Part shown: one piece after another, positions 60,244-64,000 of the stretch | Position numbering within the stretch: position 1 is the stretch's first letter | Layout: each line of letters begins with the position of its first letter | Notes under the pieces: generated by a model | Database searches by the model: none | The model's input: the letters and a program-made list of their open reading frames with translations, nothing else | What the model was told of the DNA's origin: nothing | Translations under genes and position numbers: made by a program | Source: Heteroscillospira sp050943935 | GTDB taxonomy: Bacteria; Bacillota; Clostridia; Oscillospirales; Oscillospiraceae | Direction of reading: 5' to 3' | DNA length: 64,000 nucleotides | Assembly (NCBI GenBank): GCA_050943935.1 | Contig: JBMNQC010000001.1 | Coordinates: 186,001 to 250,000, forward strand

Positions 60244-61167
60244 CTAAAACTCCCTGACCGACACATAGCCCAGCTCGCTCATAAGGTACTGGCCCTCCTC
60301 GGCCTGAAGCCAGTTCCACAGCCGTCTTGCTGGAGAATCCTCTGGCGCATCCTTCGCCACCACGGCGTAACCCGGAGCCAGGAAGGGATAACTGCCGCTG
60401 CGTATGGTGTCCGCCTCCGGCTGCACTCCGTCTACTGCTATTATTTTAAGGCCGTCGGCCATCTTCATATCATTTGCGTAGTAATATACGCTGTAACCTA
60501 TTGCGCCCGCGGAGCCGTCGAAGCTTTTGACCGCCTCCATAAGGCCCATCATGCTGTCCACTATGTAGTCCTTGGGTGGCTCCATCATCTCAAGGCCGTC
60601 CATTACCGTCTTTACCATTGCCGCCTGGGAGCCGGCCTCGGCGTTGCGCTGGAAGGGAATAATCTCCTCGTCGTTTCCGCCCACCTGAGACCAGTTGGTA
60701 ATCTCTCCCGTGTATATTTTTCGTATCTGGTCGGCGGTGAGGCTGTCAACGGGATTGTCCGCGTTCACCACAAACACCAGAGCGTCGGTGGAGATATGCG
60801 CCATATCATACTCAAAATTCTGCTCCGCCAGCTCATCCAACACATTCTGCGAAGGCTCTGCTACTATGAGCAGATCGCAGCCGCCGTACATGAGATTGCG
60901 GAAGGATTGACTGGTGCGGTTGAAGCTCACAAGGTCGGATACCGAGTCGGTATCCTCTCCCAGCAGTACAGACGCCACAGCTTTTGCCATGGGCACCATG
61001 GATGTTGAGCCGTCCAGCCGCGGGAAATTTTCTCTGGTGAATTTGAAATCATAGCTTGCCTCTGGGCTGGGTTCTGCGGAACTGCTCTCCCGCTCGGGTA
61101 CGGTACCGGAGCAGCCGGTCAGCATCACAGCCGCCAGCGCAGCGGCAAGTATACCTTTAATATTCAT
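60244..61167 (-). CDS. PstS-like phosphate-type substrate-binding lipoprotein
   Basis: A 307-residue lipoprotein with lipobox LTGC (lipid cysteine C19) and the PBP-like fold of PstS: DGSTSMVPMAKAVASVL (the anion-binding serine-rich loop), LTADQIRKIYTGEITNWSQVGG, and PFQRNAEAGSQAAM. No pstC, pstA or pstB gene is in the window, so it may be a sensor or scavenger rather than a transporter component. It begins its operon with the WG-repeat protein. Confidence 0.88.
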   Translation of the reverse strand: MNIKGILAAALAAVMLTGCSGTVPERESSSAEPSPEASYDFKFTRENFPRLDGSTSMVPMAKAVASVLLGEDTDSVSDLVSFNRTSQSFRNLMYGGCDLLIVAEPSQNVLDELAEQNFEYDMAHISTDALVFVVNADNPVDSLTADQIRKIYTGEITNWSQVGGNDEEIIPFQRNAEAGSQAAMVKTVMDGLEMMEPPKDYIVDSMMGLMEAVKSFDGSAGAIGYSVYYYANDMKMADGLKIIAVDGVQPEADTIRSGSYPFLAPGYAVVAKDAPEDSPARRLWNWLQAEEGQYLMSELGYVSVREF

Positions 61168-61297
61168 GTTTATACCTCCTTTGAAGTTTTATCGTTTTTT
61201 AGACGCATAGTGTAAATATTTTGTTCCCCATGGCTGGATTATACAAGCTTATTTCCCATAAAATGTGAACAATTTTCTAAATCTTTTTCAGTACCTC

Positions 61298-61326
61298 TTG
61301 ACAATAGCTCTGTTTAGTGCTAGATT
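61298..61326 (+). promoter_or_regulatory. Sigma-A promoter of the hrcA-grpE-dnaK operon
   Basis: TTGACA (61298-61303), 17 bases, TAGATT (61321-61326). Confidence 0.82.
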
Positions 61327-61330
61327 GTTT

Positions 61331-61357
61331 TTAGCACTCAGGTAGATTGAGTGCCAG
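61331..61357 (+). promoter_or_regulatory. CIRCE operator bound by HrcA
   Basis: TTAGCACTC (61331-61339), 9 bases, GAGTGCCAG (61349-61357), matching the CIRCE consensus TTAGCACTC-N9-GAGTGCTAA at 16 of 18 positions. It lies just after the -10 box, so HrcA binding would block initiation. It is the only full CIRCE seen in the window. Confidence 0.93.
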
Positions 61358-61382
61358 CAAATAACAGAGGCGATTGCCAAAC

Positions 61383-62501
61383 ATGGTGAAGGATATGGAA
61401 ATCAGCGAAAGAAAAAAGAAAATACTGGCGGCTATCGTTGACCTGTACATCTCCACCGCCGAGCCTGTAGGTTCCAAGACAATAGCGCAGAGCGCGGGGC
61501 TGGGCTTTTCCAGCGCCACCATACGCAACGAAATGGCGGAGCTTACGGCTATGGGCTATCTGGAGCAGCCTCATACCAGCGCGGGACGCATCCCCTCCGC
61601 GGCCGGCTACCGGCTGTATGTGAATGAGCTGATGCATCAGCACCGGCTTTCCATAGAGGAGACGGAGGCAATAAACCGCTCACTCAACCAGAAGATACAC
61701 GAGCTTGACCAGATGCTTTCGGATGTGGGCAAGCTCACCAGCAGCCTCACAAATTATCCGGCGCTGGCTCTGGCCGCACCGGCAGAGGCGGTTACGATAA
61801 AGCGCTTCGATATGATTTATGTGGACACAAACACATTTATAATCGTAGCCATGCTGACAAACAATACGGTAAAGAACAAGCTTGTAAACCTGCCATTCTC
61901 GGTCGAGAGAGCCATGGTGCAGAAGCTGGCCACCGTTTTCAACGCCAGCTTCACCGGGCTCACGGAGGACAGGATAACCGAGCAGCTCATAAGGACAACC
62001 GAGCGCGCCGCCAGCGACACCTACGGTCTTGTGGCCGTGGTGGTGGGCTTTGTGCTTGAAGTCCTCACCGAGACCGGCAGCGCCTCAGCCTATGTAGCCG
62101 GAGCAACCAATCTGCTGCGTCAGCCCGAGTACCGTGACCCCGACAAGGCTCACGAGCTTATGAGCTATCTCTCGGACAGCAGCCATGTGCTGGAGCTTCC
62201 CGCTTTCGGAGAGCCTGAAAGTCAGGACAGCGTCGGTGACGTGGATGTGCGCGTACTGATAGGCCCGGAAAATGTCGCGGATGAGCTTAAGGACTCCAGC
62301 GTAGTCATGGCCTCCTACAATGCCGGAGACGGTACAAGGGGCATGATAGGCGTGGTTGGTCCCATACGGATGGATTATTCCAGGGTTGCCGCCAAGCTCA
62401 GCTGCATAGCCTCAGGACTCAGCCGTATGCTCACCTCCGGAAACGAGCTTCCGCCTGAGCTGCAGAACAAGTTGATAAAAGGAGATGACATAGATGAGTA
62501 A
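61383..62501 (+). CDS. hrcA: Heat-inducible transcription repressor HrcA
   Basis: A 372-residue repressor of the heat-shock operon. The N-terminal winged helix (ERKKKILAAIVDLYISTAEPVGS, GFSSATIRNEMAELTAMGYL and TSAGRIPSAAGYRLYV) and the C-terminal GAF-like segment are as expected. The start is uncertain: TTG 61374, ATG 61383 and ATG 61395 are all in frame. ATG 61383 is a compromise; the family usually begins near MELSERKK, which favours 61395. Confidence 0.97.
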   Translation: MVKDMEISERKKKILAAIVDLYISTAEPVGSKTIAQSAGLGFSSATIRNEMAELTAMGYLEQPHTSAGRIPSAAGYRLYVNELMHQHRLSIEETEAINRSLNQKIHELDQMLSDVGKLTSSLTNYPALALAAPAEAVTIKRFDMIYVDTNTFIIVAMLTNNTVKNKLVNLPFSVERAMVQKLATVFNASFTGLTEDRITEQLIRTTERAASDTYGLVAVVVGFVLEVLTETGSASAYVAGATNLLRQPEYRDPDKAHELMSYLSDSSHVLELPAFGEPESQDSVGDVDVRVLIGPENVADELKDSSVVMASYNAGDGTRGMIGVVGPIRMDYSRVAAKLSCIASGLSRMLTSGNELPPELQNKLIKGDDIDE

Positions 62502-63036
62502 GAAGAAGAACGAGAACCAGGCGCAGGAGCCTGCGGAAAACCAGACAGCCGCCCCGGAGACGGAACAGGCAGCCGAAGCCGCTCCCGAGACCTCTCCCAA
62601 TACAGTAAATCCCCTGGAGGAGCAGCTGAAAGCAGAGCAGGACAAATACCTTCGTCTGGCCGCCGAATACGATAATTTCCGCAAACGCAGCGCCCGCGAA
62701 CGCGAGGCCATCTTCTCCGATGTCCGCTGCGACACGGTGCTGAAGTTTCTGCCGGTATATGATAATCTGGCCAGGGCTCTCCAGCAGGAAACCGCAGACG
62801 AGGCCTACCGTAAAGGCGTAGAGATGACCATGACCCAGCTGAAGGGAATACTGGAAAAACTGGGCGTAACAGAGATTGAGGCTCTGGGCAAAACCTTTGA
62901 TCCCGCCATTCACAACGCGGTAATGCATGTGGACGATGATAAATACGGCGAGGGCGAGATAATCCTTGAATTTGAGCGTGGCTTCCGCATGGGAGACAAG
63001 GTTATACGCTTCAGCATGGTTCAGGTTGCAAACTAA
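62494..63036 (+). CDS. grpE: Nucleotide exchange factor GrpE
   Basis: A 180-residue DnaK cochaperone. The N-terminus (1-45) is acidic and disordered, followed by a coiled coil (about 46-90; LKAEQDKYLRLAAEYDNFRKR is the conserved core) and the beta-domain with FDPAIHNAVMHVDD and VIRFSMVQVAN. It overlaps the hrcA end by 8 bases; GGAG precedes the start. Confidence 0.97.
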   Translation: MSKKKNENQAQEPAENQTAAPETEQAAEAAPETSPNTVNPLEEQLKAEQDKYLRLAAEYDNFRKRSAREREAIFSDVRCDTVLKFLPVYDNLARALQQETADEAYRKGVEMTMTQLKGILEKLGVTEIEALGKTFDPAIHNAVMHVDDDKYGEGEIILEFERGFRMGDKVIRFSMVQVAN

Positions 63037-63086
63037 GCAAATTAAGCTTTAATCATACATTTTGATTCAATTAGGAGGAAACAGCA

Positions 63087-64000
63087 ATGAGTAAAACTAT
63101 TGGTATAGATCTTGGTACAACTAACTCCTGCGTAGCAGTTATGGAGGGCGGCGAGCCCGTAGTTATCACCAACGCCGAGGGCAACCGCACCACCCCTTCC
63201 GTGGTAGCCTTTTCCAAAACCGGCGAGCGCATGGTAGGCCAGGTTGCAAAGCGCCAGGCCGTAACCAATCCCGACCGCACCATCTCCTCCATCAAGCGCG
63301 AGATGGGCACCAACTATAAGGTAAACATAGACGGCAAGAGCTACACTCCCCAGGAGATAAGCGCCATGGTGCTGCAGAAGCTCAAGACCGACGCCGAGGC
63401 CTATCTGGGCCACGCCGTCACCGAGGCCGTCATCACCGTTCCCGCTTACTTCACCGACGCTCAGCGTCAGGCCACCAAGGACGCAGGCAAAATTGCCGGT
63501 CTGGACGTAAAGCGTATCATCAACGAGCCTACCGCTGCCGCTCTGGCCTATGGTCTGGATAAGGAGAGCGAGCAGAAAATCATGGTCTACGACCTGGGCG
63601 GCGGCACCTTCGACGTCTCCGTGCTGGAGATAGGCGACGGCGTTATCGAGGTCCTGGCCACCGCCGGCAACAACCGTCTGGGCGGAGACGACTTCGACGA
63701 GTGTGTCACCAAGTATCTGGTAAGCGAGTTTAAGCGCGACAGCGGCATTGACCTGAGCAGCGACAAGGTAGCCATGCAGCGTCTGCGTGAGGCCGCCGAG
63801 AAGGCCAAGGTGGAGCTGTCCGGCGTGACCAGCACCAATGTTAATCTGCCCTATATCACCGCCGACGCCACCGGCCCCAAGCATCTGGACGTCACCATCA
63901 CCCGCGCCAAGTTCAATGAGCTGACCCATCATCTGGTTGAGGCCACCACCGGCCCCGTAAAGCAGGCTCTGTCCGACGCCGGTCTCAGCGCCGGAGAGCT
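63087..64000 (+). CDS. dnaK: Chaperone DnaK, C-terminus beyond the window
   Basis: 304 complete codons of DnaK from ATG 63087 (AGGAGG 8 bases before) to the right edge. The ATPase domain shows GIDLGTTNSCVAV, AVITVPAYFTDAQRQATKDAG, RIINEPTAAALAYGLD, and DLGGGTFDVSVLEI, so the nucleotide-binding site is complete. The substrate-binding domain lies outside. Last visible gene of the CIRCE-controlled operon. Confidence 0.98.
   Translation, partial: MSKTIGIDLGTTNSCVAVMEGGEPVVITNAEGNRTTPSVVAFSKTGERMVGQVAKRQAVTNPDRTISSIKREMGTNYKVNIDGKSYTPQEISAMVLQKLKTDAEAYLGHAVTEAVITVPAYFTDAQRQATKDAGKIAGLDVKRIINEPTAAALAYGLDKESEQKIMVYDLGGGTFDVSVLEIGDGVIEVLATAGNNRLGGDDFDECVTKYLVSEFKRDSGIDLSSDKVAMQRLREAAEKAKVELSGVTSTNVNLPYITADATGPKHLDVTITRAKFNELTHHLVEATTGPVKQALSDAGLSAGE

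Overview
The window reads as chromosomal DNA of a fairly GC-rich (high fifties per cent by eye) anaerobic Firmicute of the class Clostridia, most like gut Oscillospirales. Supporting signs are the hrcA-grpE-dnaK heat-shock operon behind a CIRCE element, AddAB instead of RecBCD, a BlaI/BlaR1-type pair, PadR/HAAS genes, a zinc-type ribosomal protein L31, strong AGGAGG ribosome-binding sites, and many promoters of the TTGACA-17-TATAAT type. No rRNA, tRNA, CRISPR array, prophage or insertion sequence was seen. The content is mostly core and metabolic genes, with small accessory modules and unusually structured intergenic repeats between them.

Layout. 1-1730 (minus): amidohydrolase, small unknown protein and a Crp/Fnr regulator cut by the left edge. 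1868-6856 (plus): membrane-anchored unknown protein, truA, an intracellular alpha-glucan hydrolase, psuK and psuG, so a pseudouridine-forming and a pseudouridine-degrading function share one overlapping operon. 6896-7459: a gene-free mosaic of hairpins and dispersed repeats. 7460-9781 (minus): BlaI repressor, M56 sensor peptidase and a small membrane protein behind a twin-operator promoter. 9850-10107: repeat-flanked hairpin region. 10115-16594: two URO-D superfamily proteins bracketing a GNAT acetyltransferase, L-asparaginase, purine nucleoside phosphorylase and a D-2-hydroxyacid dehydrogenase. 16772-20107: a 1111-residue receptor with two periplasmic solute-binding domains, a degenerate GGDEF and an intact-looking EAL domain, preceded by an (AT)18 tract. 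20141-21465: DUF2200 protein and an EamA exporter, divergent from a palindromic promoter.

21586-25398 (minus): iron-complex type ABC importer operon containing a SAM methyltransferase. 25794-29662 (minus): sbcD-sbcC. 29801-32831 (plus): two CobW-family metallochaperone GTPases, one with a three-unit His/Cys tandem repeat, then an alpha/beta hydrolase. 32882-39053 (minus): tetR-tolC-adaptor-RND efflux operon with a clear promoter and operator. 39224-42189 (minus): TRAP transporter dctP-dctQ-dctM with an internal hairpin. 42870-44626 (plus): PadR repressor, HAAS membrane protein and a second membrane protein. 44675-48105 (minus): Cys-rich unknown protein, YigZ, HflX, flavin reductase. 48249-50351: CcdA-like protein, TM2 protein, an AT-rich orphan gene and rpmE. 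50476-57307 (minus): addB-addA. 57428-58663 (plus): gamma carbonic anhydrase family protein and a YugP-type zinc peptidase. 58704-61167 (minus): orphan PstS-like and WG-repeat lipoproteins. 61298-64000 (plus): CIRCE, hrcA, grpE and dnaK, which is cut by the right edge.

No single region proves a new system. The best candidates for something undescribed are the two-hairpin intergenic repeat family (9880-9972 and 21465-21553), the methyltransferase-containing metal importer operon, the CobW pair with a CobW/DUF1980-like fusion, and the URO-D pair around the nucleoside and amide genes.
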